Part shown: piece after piece, positions 7,885 to 16,266 of the stretch
How positions within the stretch are numbered: position 1 is the first letter of the stretch
How the letters are laid out: each line of letters opens with the position of its first letter
DNA from: SIG672 sp045605765
GTDB taxonomy: Bacteria; Bacillota; Clostridia; Oscillospirales; CAG-272
Assembly (NCBI GenBank): GCA_045605765.1
Contig: JAZUQQ010000057.1
Span: forward strand, 1 to 64,000
Direction: 5' to 3'
Length of the DNA: 64,000 nucleotides
Notes under the pieces: model-generated
The model's input: only the letters and a program-made list of their open reading frames with translations
What the model was told of the DNA's origin: nothing
Databases searched by the model: none
Made by a program: the position numbers and the translations under genes

Positions 7885-10416
7885 TTACTGTTTTACTTCA
7901 ACTATTTCAAAGGCTTCAAGAATATCGCCTATCTTGATATCGTTGAACTTTTCAAGACCGATACCGCATTCATATCCCTGAGCAACTTCCTTAACGTCGT
8001 CTTTGAAACGGCGGAGCGAGGATATCTTATCCTCGAATATAACGATACCGTCACGAACTACGCGGATCTGTGCATTTCTTGTTACCTTACCGTCCTGAAC
8101 GTAAGAACCTGCAATAGTACCTGCACCCGGAACATGAATTGTCTGACGAACCTCACTGTGTCCGAGAAGCTCTTCCTTGAACTTAGGAGCAAGCATACCC
8201 TTCATTGCGGCTTCAATCTCATTGATACAGTCATAAATGATTCTGTATGTGCGTATGTCGACCTTCTGTCTTTCCGCGCTATCTATCGCGCCCTTATCGG
8301 GACGGACGTTAAATCCGACGATGATCGCACTTGATGCCGCCGCAAACATAACGTCACTTTCTGTAATTCCGCCGACTGCGCTATGAATAACGTTGACCTT
8401 AACCTCTTCGTTAGTAAGTTTGAGAAGCGAAGCCTTGACCGCTTCTGCTGAACCACCGACGTCTGCTTTAACTATAATATTGAGCTCCTTGCTTCCTTCG
8501 GAAATTTGAGCGAAGAGATCGTCAAGGCTGACCTTAGACGCTGCTTTAAACTGCTCCTCCTTGGATTTTGCCTTTCTCTGCTCAGCAAGCTCACGAGCCA
8601 TGCGCTCGTCTTTTACTGCATTGAACTCATCACCTGCACTCGGAACCTCGTCAAGACCAATGATTTCAACAGAATCGGAAGGTCCTGCAACCTTTACAGT
8701 TCTTCCCTTATCGTCTGTCATAGCACGAACACGTCCGACCGAAGTTCCCGCGATAACGGTATCTCCGTGGTGAAGCGTACCGTTCTGAACAAGTACGGTA
8801 GCAACAGGTCCTCTACCCTTATCCAGCTTTGCCTCGATTACGGTACCCTTGGCAGCTCTGTTGGGGTTAGCTTTAAGATCCTTGACCTCCGCAACGAGAA
8901 GTACCGATTCAAGAAGATCGTCTATACCCATACCGGTAAGCGCCGAAACGGGAACACAGATCGTATCTCCGCCCCATTCCTCGGGGATAATTTCATACTG
9001 AGTAAGGCTCTGCTTGATCTGATCGGGATTTGCGGTAGGTTTATCCATTTTATTTATAGCGACGATTATATCAACGCCTGCCGCCTTAGCGTGGCTGATA
9101 GCCTCAACAGTTTGAGGCATAATTCCGTCGTCTGCCGCAACTACGAGGATCGCAATATCGGTTACCATCGCACCTCTGAGTCGCATCGAAGTAAATGCTT
9201 CGTGTCCGGGCGTATCGAGGAAGGTAATATCCTTTCCGTTGATATGCGTCTTATAAGCACCGATATGCTGAGTAATTCCTCCCGCCTCGCCTGCCGTAAC
9301 ATGAGCGTTTCTAATACGGTCAAGAATAGAGGTCTTACCATGGTCAACGTGACCCATAACGACCACGACAGGTGCGCGCTCAACGAGATTTTCTTCACTA
9401 TCCTCGCTATCGTCGAAGAGCTTTTCTTCGATAGTAACGACAACTTCTTTGGTAACGATCGCGCCAAGCTCGGTTCCGACGTACTCTGCGGTATCATAGT
9501 CAACGGTCTGATTTACGGTTGCCATAATTCCGAGTCCGAAGAGCTTTTTAATGACCTCTGCGGCGGTAACTTTCAGTCTTGAAGCGAGTTCTCCAACGCT
9601 TATTTCATCCGGAACAGTTATAGACACCTGCTGTTTAACGGGCGGCATCTTTTCCTGCTTTTTATTCTTCTGTATCTGATTATTTCTTACTCTACCGTCA
9701 TTACCCTGTACCTGCTGAGGCTGTTTTTTACCGAATTTCAGGCGTTGAGCGGAAATTCTTGACGATTTATCGTCACTCTCGTAGCGTTCAAGCTTGGTAT
9801 CATATTTGGAAAGGTCAACACTGCTTGCGCGAGTATCGACGACCTTTGTTCCGGCACGGCGTCCCGACATATCATCCGAACGAATGACTGTTACCGCCTC
9901 GTCTTTTGGAGCGCTCGTCTGAGGACGAACGATCTGAGAACGGCTGTCATTTTTCGTTTTTTCCTTATCCTTCTTACCATGCTTGACCACACCCTGAGCG
10001 TGGGAAAGCGGATTGGCAAACCTATCCTTCTTTTCAACAACAGGCTTGGGAATCGGCTTATATTCCTGCTTTGCCTGTTCCTCCTTCTTAGGCACGGGAG
10101 TGGCCGAAAGCTTAGAATTATCCTCTGTTTTAGGAGCTTCGGACTTTTTCTCCTGATTAGCCGTAACCTTATTTTCCTTATCCTCAGGTCTCTCGATCTC
10201 TATCTTGGTAACTCCGTTAAGATAGTCATTAATATTGGAGATCTGATTATTTTTAGTAAAATATTCGATAACAAAAGCAAATTCTTCTTCGGACAAAGGT
10301 GAAGAATGAGACTTTCCGACAAATCCGTTTGTCGCAAGTATATCAAGTACCTCTTTATTTTTAAGTCCGAAATCTTTTGCCAGAACGCTTATTTTACAAG
10401 TAGTTCCCTTTACCAT
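7885..10416 (-). CDS. infB: translation initiation factor IF-2
   Basis: IF-2 is the GTPase that brings initiator tRNA to the 30S subunit and drives subunit joining. The 843-residue protein has two small IF2_N domains (residues 1-50 and around 275-325) joined by a long charged, low-complexity linker. The G domain follows from about residue 350, with GHVDHGKTS, the switch II DTPGHEAF and NKMD. Domains II, III and C2, which binds fMet-tRNA, complete it. The start ATG shares its A with the ylxQ stop (TAATG), and GGAGGT lies eight bases upstream. It is the last gene of the rimP-nusA operon. The length is typical of Firmicutes. Confidence 0.97.
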   Translation of the reverse strand: MVKGTTCKISVLAKDFGLKNKEVLDILATNGFVGKSHSSPLSEEEFAFVIEYFTKNNQISNINDYLNGVTKIEIERPEDKENKVTANQEKKSEAPKTEDNSKLSATPVPKKEEQAKQEYKPIPKPVVEKKDRFANPLSHAQGVVKHGKKDKEKTKNDSRSQIVRPQTSAPKDEAVTVIRSDDMSGRRAGTKVVDTRASSVDLSKYDTKLERYESDDKSSRISAQRLKFGKKQPQQVQGNDGRVRNNQIQKNKKQEKMPPVKQQVSITVPDEISVGELASRLKVTAAEVIKKLFGLGIMATVNQTVDYDTAEYVGTELGAIVTKEVVVTIEEKLFDDSEDSEENLVERAPVVVVMGHVDHGKTSILDRIRNAHVTAGEAGGITQHIGAYKTHINGKDITFLDTPGHEAFTSMRLRGAMVTDIAILVVAADDGIMPQTVEAISHAKAAGVDIIVAINKMDKPTANPDQIKQSLTQYEIIPEEWGGDTICVPVSALTGMGIDDLLESVLLVAEVKDLKANPNRAAKGTVIEAKLDKGRGPVATVLVQNGTLHHGDTVIAGTSVGRVRAMTDDKGRTVKVAGPSDSVEIIGLDEVPSAGDEFNAVKDERMARELAEQRKAKSKEEQFKAASKVSLDDLFAQISEGSKELNIIVKADVGGSAEAVKASLLKLTNEEVKVNVIHSAVGGITESDVMFAAASSAIIVGFNVRPDKGAIDSAERQKVDIRTYRIIYDCINEIEAAMKGMLAPKFKEELLGHSEVRQTIHVPGAGTIAGSYVQDGKVTRNAQIRVVRDGIVIFEDKISSLRRFKDDVKEVAQGYECGIGLEKFNDIKIGDILEAFEIVEVKQ

Positions 10417-10775
10417 TATGCTCTACCTCCTGCGGATTCTCCGTCATCCGCTTTGATAAACATTTTTTTGTCAAGTTTTTCATTTACTGCTTTTGCCATA
10501 CCCTCATCCGTAAGAGCAACGCAAACCACATCTGAACCCTTTCCGATTACCTTGCCCAGCTCCTCACCCGAAATATCAAGACGGGCAAGCGGCATATTAT
10601 AAAACGCGCAGCTATCAGATATTCTTTTATATGAGTTTTCAGATGCGTCCGACGCGAGCAGAACGAGAAAAGGCTTCTTTTTTCCTCTTATCGCATCTCT
10701 GACGAGCGTCGTTCCGAATACGATATATCCTGCGCGCCGCGCAAGACCGAGTATTCTTATAATGTAATTATCCAT
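10416..10775 (-). CDS. ylxQ: L7Ae-like ribosomal protein YlxQ
   Basis: This 119-residue protein is the L7Ae/L30e-type RNA-binding protein that regularly sits between ylxR and infB in Firmicutes; it probably binds kink-turn RNA. The N-terminus MDNYIIRILGLARRAGYIVFG and the ASDASENSYKRI stretch match the family. The frame is open upstream, but those extra codons lie inside ylxR in another frame. I therefore place the start at ATG 10775, which overlaps the ylxR stop by eight bases. The stop overlaps infB by one base. Tight packing implies co-translation within the operon. Confidence 0.88.
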   Translation of the reverse strand: MDNYIIRILGLARRAGYIVFGTTLVRDAIRGKKKPFLVLLASDASENSYKRISDSCAFYNMPLARLDISGEELGKVIGKGSDVVCVALTDEGMAKAVNEKLDKKMFIKADDGESAGGRA

Positions 10776-11043
10776 TCGTTTCAAATTCCGCTTCGAGGGA
10801 CTGATATATCTCCTCGGGGATCTCACATTCAAGATTTTTTTCAAACCGTTTTGCTTTTCTTGCTTTCGCAAAGCAACTCTTGCTTTTACAAACGTATGCT
10901 CCTCTTCCCGATTTTTTACCCGTAAAGTCAAGCGAAAGCTCTCCTTCGGGAGAACGAACGAGACGTATCAGATCTTTCTTCGGAAAAGACTGCATACAGC
11001 CGAGACATTTTCTGCTAGGTATCTTTTTCTCTTTAATCGGCAT
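10768..11043 (-). CDS. ylxR: YlxR family RNA-binding protein (DUF448)
   Basis: This 91-residue protein has the YlxR signature, RKCLGCMQSFPKKDLIRLVR near the N-terminus, and the GKKSGRGAYVCKSKSCF motif in the middle. The family is a small basic RNA-binding or nucleoid-associated protein. It is always found between nusA and ylxQ/infB, as here. The CxxC and CxxxxC cysteines are retained. It overlaps ylxQ by eight bases and lies 24 bases after nusA. Confidence 0.92.
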   Translation of the reverse strand: MPIKEKKIPSRKCLGCMQSFPKKDLIRLVRSPEGELSLDFTGKKSGRGAYVCKSKSCFAKARKAKRFEKNLECEIPEEIYQSLEAEFETNG

Positions 11044-11067
11044 AAAATATCACTCCGCAGGAATATT

Positions 11068-12105
11068 TTATTCGGTTCTTATATCGATCTTATATCCGGT
11101 AAGTCTTGCAGCAAGACGCGCATTCTGTCCTGCCTTACCGATAGCAAGCGAAAGCTGATCGCTGTCAACGATAACGTGACAGATCTTTTCGCCGTCTATA
11201 ACAACCTCTTTAACAGTGGCGGGAGCGAGTGCGTTTGCTATAAATACCTCGGGAGTTTCGCTGTATCTTACTATATCGATCTTTTCGCCGTGAAGCTCAT
11301 TTACGATATTCTGTATTCTAGAACCGTGAGGTCCTATGCAAGATCCTACGGGATCCACCGCTTCGTCTCGCGACTCAACTGCCATTTTAACTCTTGATCC
11401 AGCCTCGCGGGTAATTGCCTTGATAACTACCGTTCCATCCTGCATTTCAGGAACGTCGTTTTCGAACATTCTCTTTACCATATGTGAATGAGTTCTCGAA
11501 AGAGTTACAATCGGACCTCTAAGAGAATCCTTACTTACCTCTGTAACGAATACCTTTATGTGATCTCCGACCGCGAACATTTCTCCGGGAATCTGTTCAC
11601 TCTTGATAAGGGTAGCAATACTAGTTCCCGTATCAACGAGAACGTTTCCGTTCTGCGGATCGATTCTCTGTACGGTAGCCGTAATTATTTCTTCCTTTTT
11701 ATCCTCATATTCTTTGATCATCATTCCGCGCTCAGCTTCTCTGATACCCTGAATTATGACCTGTTTTGCGGTCTGTGCGGAAAGACGGCGGAAATTCTTA
11801 GGTTTAAGCTCGGTCTCTACAACACCGCCAAGCGTATGCCTTCTGCTGAGCTTCTTCGCCTCATCGAGACGAATATGCGTCGTTTCATTATATTCTTCAA
11901 AATCGTTTTCGACAACCTCGCGCACCTGAAATACCCTTACGTCCTTCTTTATGGGATCAATAGATATGCGTACGTTGCTATTTCCGCCCTGTTCACGCTT
12001 GTATGCGCTAATAAGTGCGGCTTCGATCTTTTCGATCATATACTCCTTAGGGATTCCTTTTTCTGCTTCAAGCAGTTCAAGAGCCTTAAAAAACTCTACG
12101 TTCAT
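11068..12105 (-). CDS. nusA: transcription termination/antitermination factor NusA
   Basis: NusA binds RNA polymerase and modulates pausing, intrinsic termination and antitermination. The 345-residue form has an N-terminal polymerase-binding domain (about 1-125), an S1 domain (about 135-200) and two KH domains. The first KH holds SCIGPHGSRIQNIVNEL and the second SLAIGKAGQNARLAARLTGYKIDI at the extreme C-terminus. It lacks the acidic C-terminal repeats of proteobacterial NusA, as is normal in Firmicutes. It is the second gene of the operon, 44 bases after rimP. The leader hairpin upstream of rimP could be its autoregulatory target. Confidence 0.97.
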   Translation of the reverse strand: MNVEFFKALELLEAEKGIPKEYMIEKIEAALISAYKREQGGNSNVRISIDPIKKDVRVFQVREVVENDFEEYNETTHIRLDEAKKLSRRHTLGGVVETELKPKNFRRLSAQTAKQVIIQGIREAERGMMIKEYEDKKEEIITATVQRIDPQNGNVLVDTGTSIATLIKSEQIPGEMFAVGDHIKVFVTEVSKDSLRGPIVTLSRTHSHMVKRMFENDVPEMQDGTVVIKAITREAGSRVKMAVESRDEAVDPVGSCIGPHGSRIQNIVNELHGEKIDIVRYSETPEVFIANALAPATVKEVVIDGEKICHVIVDSDQLSLAIGKAGQNARLAARLTGYKIDIRTE

Positions 12106-12149
12106 TTTCAGACCGTACCTTTCATTAGTTATCTTAATATTTTGTAAAA

Positions 12150-12626
12150 TTATTTATCAAAATCAAAAACGGTATTTGCTTTGGATATATCTGCGCGGTC
12201 AAATTCCAGCTTTTCTCCGTTTACCGTGATATAAATTTTATCTGCGCTTTCATCGGCATCGAGAATTCCTTCGAACTGCTTTGCTCCGTTCTTCGCGGCG
12301 TAAAGCTTTATCAGAACTTTCTCTCCGACCGATTTCAGAAAATGCTCTCTCGTACGTATTGCACGTTCGAGACCGGGGGAAGACACTTCAAGATGATACG
12401 CATTCTCGATAGGATCTGCCTCGTCAAGAAGCGGATCTATCGCGCGATGAACCTTCTCACAGTCGTTTATATCAATACCGTTCTCACTATCTATGGTAAT
12501 TCGGAGAAACCACTCAGAACCTTCCTTTAAAAACTCAACGTCCCATACGTCGTATCCGAGAGAATTTATAGGTCCTTCAAGTATTTCTCTTACTCTTACC
12601 GCCGTCTTGTTATCATTTTTTGCCAA
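12150..12626 (-). CDS. rimP: ribosome maturation factor RimP
   Basis: RimP assists late 30S assembly. I place the start at a TTG (12626) because GGAGGT lies nine bases upstream and the resulting N-terminus, MAKNDNKTAVRVREILEGPI, matches the family. Upstream in-frame ATGs exist, but one directly follows a terminator-like hairpin and would add residues foreign to RimP. The protein is then 158 residues. The conserved segments GYDVWDVEFLKEGSEWFLRI, IDINDCEKVHRAIDPLLDEAD and YHLEVSSPGLERAI are all present. It is the first gene of the nusA-infB operon. Confidence 0.93.
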   Translation of the reverse strand: MAKNDNKTAVRVREILEGPINSLGYDVWDVEFLKEGSEWFLRITIDSENGIDINDCEKVHRAIDPLLDEADPIENAYHLEVSSPGLERAIRTREHFLKSVGEKVLIKLYAAKNGAKQFEGILDADESADKIYITVNGEKLEFDRADISKANTVFDFDK

Positions 12627-12649
12627 AGCGTGATATACCTCCGTAATCA

Positions 12650-12681
12650 TAAAAATCGGAAGAGTGCTTTCACACTCTTCC
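12650..12681 (-). promoter_or_regulatory. terminator-like hairpin in the rimP-nusA-infB leader
   Basis: On the transcript, GGAAGAGTG, a six-base TGAAAG loop and CACTCTTCC form a perfect nine-pair stem followed by GATTTTTATG. It lies between the promoter and the rimP ribosome site, so it can act as an intrinsic attenuator for the whole operon. NusA stimulates intrinsic termination, so feedback by NusA is the simplest reading. As I recall, a NusA-dependent leader terminator is reported for the B. subtilis operon. Confidence 0.7.
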
Positions 12682-12706
12682 AACCATACACGATCCAACT
12701 GTACAT

Positions 12707-12734
12707 ATTATAACACATTTTTTTAAAATTGCAA
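12707..12734 (-). promoter_or_regulatory. sigma-A promoter of the rimP-nusA-infB operon
   Basis: Minus-strand TTGCAA (12734-12729) and an extended TGTTATAAT (-10 at 12712-12707) are 16 bases apart. The transcript would begin about 20 bases before the leader hairpin. Confidence 0.75.
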
Positions 12735-12791
12735 TAGTTTTCCTTAAAAAAAACAGTAAATATTTTACTTTTTTAAAGAAATATAGGCAAA

Positions 12792-13172
12792 TCAGTTGTC
12801 AGCATTATACTTTTTATTGCAATTTGAACAAATCAGGTATCCGTTTTCGAGATATTCTTCTAGCTTGTCCTTAGTATCAATAGCTTTATTGGCTTCGATC
12901 ATTGACTTTGCATAGGTACACTCAATACTGAGATGTATCTTCTTACTTGAAGTATTAAGTATGATACTATCAACGTTTTTGCCGCTATCCCTATTGTAGT
13001 TTTCTTCTTTCCCTTGCGTACACGAACTGTCATTTTCGGAAGCTTCGGGAATGCCCTTCGCTTCAGCTATCTTGACAAGCTTATTATTTGAGCTCATAGC
13101 AGGCGTACAGGAGACCAGAGCAAAAGCCAGAAAAAGCGATAGTATTGATACTGCAATTTTCCTAATAGTCAT
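12792..13172 (-). CDS. small lipoprotein with Ada-like cysteine module
   Basis: This 126-residue protein begins with a lipoprotein signal (MTIRKIAVSILSLFLAFALVSC, lipobox ALVSC) and continues with a short polar linker. The C-terminal 55 residues have the pattern ILNTSSKKIHLSIEC...NGYLICSNCNKKY. This resembles the small zinc-binding module (one Cys, then Gly-Tyr-x-x-Cys-x-x-Cys) attached to many secreted Firmicute proteins. An open frame extends upstream through the preceding gene, but the signal peptide fixes the start at ATG 13172. It lies four bases after the upstream gene and should be co-transcribed with it. Its function is unknown. Confidence 0.8.
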   Translation of the reverse strand: MTIRKIAVSILSLFLAFALVSCTPAMSSNNKLVKIAEAKGIPEASENDSSCTQGKEENYNRDSGKNVDSIILNTSSKKIHLSIECTYAKSMIEANKAIDTKDKLEEYLENGYLICSNCNKKYNADN

Positions 13173-13176
13173 ATAC

Positions 13177-13494
13177 TTATTTCTTGTTATGCCTTTCAAG
13201 ACGGATAATTCCGAAGTCGAGCGCCTCGTAAAGATCCTTTTTTGTGAACTGCTCCACCATTCTCTCTGAAGTAGGCTTTGAGGTATCGGTGCTGAGTATC
13301 TGTCCGACGATATTTTCGGGGATCTCAACCTTGATATTTGGATCTGCCGTATCAATCTTCTTAGAGCCGAGGAGCATAAGGAAAAGAACGTGCTTATCTC
13401 TCATATCTCCGTAGCAGATAAAGTTATTTTCTCTTACAAGCGGTTTGTTTTTATATACGAGGTATTTTCCCTCTACGGTAATTTCGTTTGCCAT
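13177..13494 (-). CDS. conserved hypothetical protein, 105 residues
   Basis: I do not recognise a named family with confidence. The protein is soluble, without signal or membrane segment. It starts ANEITVEGKYLVYKNKPLVRENN, contains an ICYGDMRDKHVLFLMLLGSKK stretch, and ends IIRLERHNKK. Codon use matches the neighbours and GGAGGAAAAA precedes the ATG. It reads as a complete small all-beta/alpha protein of the kind widespread in Clostridia. It is followed at once by the small lipoprotein gene. Confidence 0.7.
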   Translation of the reverse strand: MANEITVEGKYLVYKNKPLVRENNFICYGDMRDKHVLFLMLLGSKKIDTADPNIKVEIPENIVGQILSTDTSKPTSERMVEQFTKKDLYEALDFGIIRLERHNKK

Positions 13495-13583
13495 TTATTT
13501 TTCCTCCGTTGATGCGTTTTCATTTGTTTTCAGTATATAATATCATAAAAAATGCGTTTAATCAAGACATTAATGTAAAAATT

Positions 13584-14750
13584 TTATTTTTTAACGTTTT
13601 TTACGTAAGGTTTTTTTCCCTCGTCGCAGGAGATCTCTCCGCAAAATGCAAACGCCCTGTCCGCTTTTTCCGAAAGCTCGTACTGCCTTAACGCATCGCC
13701 GTCAAGCTTATTATGCGATGCTTTCGTAGCAAGCAGGCTTATTTTTGAACTTTTTGAAAATTGTCTGAGTACTTTCCTTCCATTTTCGCTGTTTGCAAGA
13801 ACGAGCGAAAATCTCGGCATTTCGGTAAGATCTTCCCTTTTCACTCCGAGATAGGAAAAATTTACAGCCCTTCGTATTCTCGCGTCGGTATATTTTTTCG
13901 TAGCGACCGCAGCGAGAAGTTCTTTTACCGTTTTGTATTTTCCGCTTTTTGACGCGTTTACAAGACGGGCAGCAAGATCGAAGCTCATTTCCGGAGCCTC
14001 TGAAAGCTTTTTTGGGTCAGCGCTTGCAAGGAAAAGAATGAGCGCGGCATCCGGAAGGTGCTGAGAAAATTTCGGTGCGATCAAAGTTTGTTCGTAAATT
14101 TCTTCGGGAAGAAGCTTTTTCAGGGAGTTTTCATCATCTGAAAAGATATATTTTCTACTCTCGGTAGCAGAAAAATTTTTGTCACGGCTGATAAATAGAG
14201 GCTTTATATCGCTACCAAGCTTCTTTATTGCCGCTATATATTCGAGCGCGAGGATATCGTTTGGACGTGCAGGAAGCTCTTTTCCGTAAAGCTTTTCAAA
14301 TGCCTGTGAGCGAAGCGAGGCATACGAAGAAGATGTATTCTTATTTTCCTTTAAAATCTCGGCAAGCGTATTTTCAAAATCGTCGCTTGATATCTTTTGG
14401 GCACAGTCAATTACATTATCCTCGTCAAAAGATTCGCTTCCGAATGCAAGGTAGTCGATACCTCCGAGAGCGTCAGCAATATATACCCCCGCTCTTGCAA
14501 AGGACTGCGCATAAGATGCACAGTAAGGAAACGGAAGCTCAATAACTATATCTGCGCCCGTGTCGGTCGCTATCTCGGCCCTTTTATACTTCGACATCAC
14601 GGCAAGAGTTCCGCGCTGAACAAAATTTCCGCTCATAATGCACACAACACAAACTTCTTCTGGCGCAAAACGCGCTCTTACTCTCTGAAAAAGAAGCCTG
14701 TGTCCGTTATGAAAAGGGTTAAATTCACAAATAATTGCTACTTTTATCAT
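13584..14750 (-). CDS. tmcAL: tRNA(Met) cytidine acetate ligase TmcAL
   Basis: TmcAL (YlbM family) makes N4-acetylcytidine at the wobble position of elongator tRNA-Met from acetate and ATP. The 388-residue protein opens with the nucleotidyltransferase motif ICEFNPFHNGHRLLFQ (HxGH-type). MSGNFVQRGTLAVMSKYKRAEIA and ADIVIELPFPYCASYAQSFARA follow, and the C-terminal helical tRNA-binding half contains RPNDILALEYI. It is divergent from ackA. The use of free acetate fits an acetogenic-fermentative cell. Confidence 0.92.
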   Translation of the reverse strand: MIKVAIICEFNPFHNGHRLLFQRVRARFAPEEVCVVCIMSGNFVQRGTLAVMSKYKRAEIATDTGADIVIELPFPYCASYAQSFARAGVYIADALGGIDYLAFGSESFDEDNVIDCAQKISSDDFENTLAEILKENKNTSSSYASLRSQAFEKLYGKELPARPNDILALEYIAAIKKLGSDIKPLFISRDKNFSATESRKYIFSDDENSLKKLLPEEIYEQTLIAPKFSQHLPDAALILFLASADPKKLSEAPEMSFDLAARLVNASKSGKYKTVKELLAAVATKKYTDARIRRAVNFSYLGVKREDLTEMPRFSLVLANSENGRKVLRQFSKSSKISLLATKASHNKLDGDALRQYELSEKADRAFAFCGEISCDEGKKPYVKNVKK

Positions 14751-14808
14751 CGTTTTTTCCCGTTTTTGTAAATTTTTTCATTTTTTTTGTATTTTAGTGC
14801 TTATGCAC

Positions 14809-14837
14809 TTGCAATTTATAATGTTTTGTTATATAAT
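14809..14837 (+). promoter_or_regulatory. sigma-A promoter of ackA
   Basis: TTGCAA (14809-14814) and TATAAT (14832-14837) with a 17-base spacer, about 50 bases before the ackA start. Confidence 0.7.
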
Positions 14838-14890
14838 TCTTTTGTTAATATTATCACATAATTTTATATTTGTCAAATCGGAGGAAAAAA

Positions 14891-16117
14891 ATGAACGTAC
14901 TCGTTGTAAATGCAGGAAGCTCTTCGCTGAAATACCAGCTCATCGATACTCAGTCGGGGAACGTAAAGTGCAAGGGTATTTGCGAAAGAATCGGTGATGT
15001 TGCAAACAGCTGCATCGAACACAAAATAAACGGTGAAAAGTATTTGAAGACACAAGCCATGCCCAATCACTCGGTCGCTATGAAGATAGTCGTTGACACT
15101 CTTTGTGACGATAAGATCGGTTGCATCAAGGACATTTCCGAGATCGAGGCTATCGGTCACCGCGTGGTTCACGGCGGTCCGTACTTCTTTGAGAGCTGTC
15201 TCGTAACCCCTGAGGTTATCGAAAAGTTAAAGCTCTGCTTCGACTTTGCACCTCTCCACACTCCAGCTCACCTTATGGGTATCGAGGGTTGTACCTCTGT
15301 TATGCCCAACACTCCTCAGGTTCTCGTGTTCGACACCGCATTCCATCAGACTATGCCCGAAAAAGCGTATATGTATCCCCTCTCGTATGATATGTACGAT
15401 GAGTACAAGATCCGCCGTTACGGCGCACACGGAACCTCGCACCGCTTCGTTTCGGGTATTATGAATGAGATTCTTGCAAAGAAGGGTATTACCGGCGACA
15501 CCAAGATCGTAACCTGTCACATTGGTAACGGTTCGTCCATCTCGGCAGTTCGCGGCGGCAAGGTACTTGATACCTCCATGGGCTTCACCCCCCTTGAAGG
15601 CGTTGAGATGGGAACACGTTGCGGATCTATCGACCCTGCTATCGTTCCTTACATGATGCAGAAGAAAGGCTGGTCGAGCGACGAGGTCGCAAGCTATATG
15701 AACAAGAAGTGCGGCTTCCTAGGACTTACCGGAAAATCCGACTCGCGCGACCTTGAAAGCGCAGTCGAGAACGGACCCAGCGATCCTCTTTACGAAAAGG
15801 CAAATCTCGCAACAAGCATTCTCTTCTATCAGATAAAGAAATACATCGGCTCATACACCGCGGCTATGGGTGGACTTGACGCTATCGTATTCACCGCAGG
15901 TCTCGGAGAAAACAACCCCAGACTCCGTGAAAAGGTCTGCGAGGATATGGCATTCTTCGGAATCGAGATCGACAAGGAGCTTAACGCAAAGACCCTCCGT
16001 CAGTCCGACATCGTAAAGCTCTCTACCGAGAACTCGAAGGTTGACGTTTACCTCATTCCTACCAATGAGGAGCTCGTTATTGCTCAGGATACCGAAGCAA
16101 TCGTTTCTGCGCTTTAA
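14891..16117 (+). CDS. ackA: acetate kinase
   Basis: AckA interconverts acetyl-phosphate and acetate, making ATP at the end of fermentation. The 408-residue protein starts MNVLVVNAGSSSLKYQL at an ATG served by GGAGG. It contains GHRVVHGG, FDTAFHQTMPEKAYMYPL, RRYGAHGTSHRFVS, HIGNGSSISAV, GFTPLEGVEMGTRCGSIDP and FTAGLGENNPRLR, all in family order. The codon use is biased toward preferred codons, which suggests high expression. No pta gene is present in the window, so phosphotransacetylase must lie elsewhere. It has its own promoter and terminator. Confidence 0.97.
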   Translation: MNVLVVNAGSSSLKYQLIDTQSGNVKCKGICERIGDVANSCIEHKINGEKYLKTQAMPNHSVAMKIVVDTLCDDKIGCIKDISEIEAIGHRVVHGGPYFFESCLVTPEVIEKLKLCFDFAPLHTPAHLMGIEGCTSVMPNTPQVLVFDTAFHQTMPEKAYMYPLSYDMYDEYKIRRYGAHGTSHRFVSGIMNEILAKKGITGDTKIVTCHIGNGSSISAVRGGKVLDTSMGFTPLEGVEMGTRCGSIDPAIVPYMMQKKGWSSDEVASYMNKKCGFLGLTGKSDSRDLESAVENGPSDPLYEKANLATSILFYQIKKYIGSYTAAMGGLDAIVFTAGLGENNPRLREKVCEDMAFFGIEIDKELNAKTLRQSDIVKLSTENSKVDVYLIPTNEELVIAQDTEAIVSAL

Positions 16118-16130
16118 TTTGACAAAAACT

Positions 16131-16173
16131 CAAAAAAGCATTTACGCGTGTAAGGCGTAGATGCTTTTTTATT
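16131..16173 (+). terminator. intrinsic terminator after ackA
   Basis: AAAAAGCATTTACGC pairs with GCGTAGATGCTTTTTT with minor mismatches, then a T/A-rich tail. Confidence 0.8.
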
Positions 16174-16192
16174 TAAAAATTTTCCATTTAGC

Positions 16193-16221
16193 TTGAAAAG
16201 TTAACAATTATATGCTAAAAT
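16193..16221 (+). promoter_or_regulatory. sigma-A promoter of the DtxR-family gene
   Basis: TTGAAA (16193-16198), a 17-base spacer and TAAAAT (16216-16221) with an extended TGC. Confidence 0.6.
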
Positions 16222-16266
16222 AAATAAAAATAAATTATTTTACTGAGAAAAAAGGAGGGCGCACCG

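Noticed and set aside
8506..9582. Long plus-strand open frame of 358 codons
   Set aside because: It is the antisense shadow of infB; codon choice mirrors the real gene and no ribosome site is present.
12627..12698. An N-terminally longer RimP beginning upstream of the leader hairpin
   Set aside because: The extra codons encode the hairpin itself and match no RimP; a TTG with GGAGGT at the right distance gives the family N-terminus.
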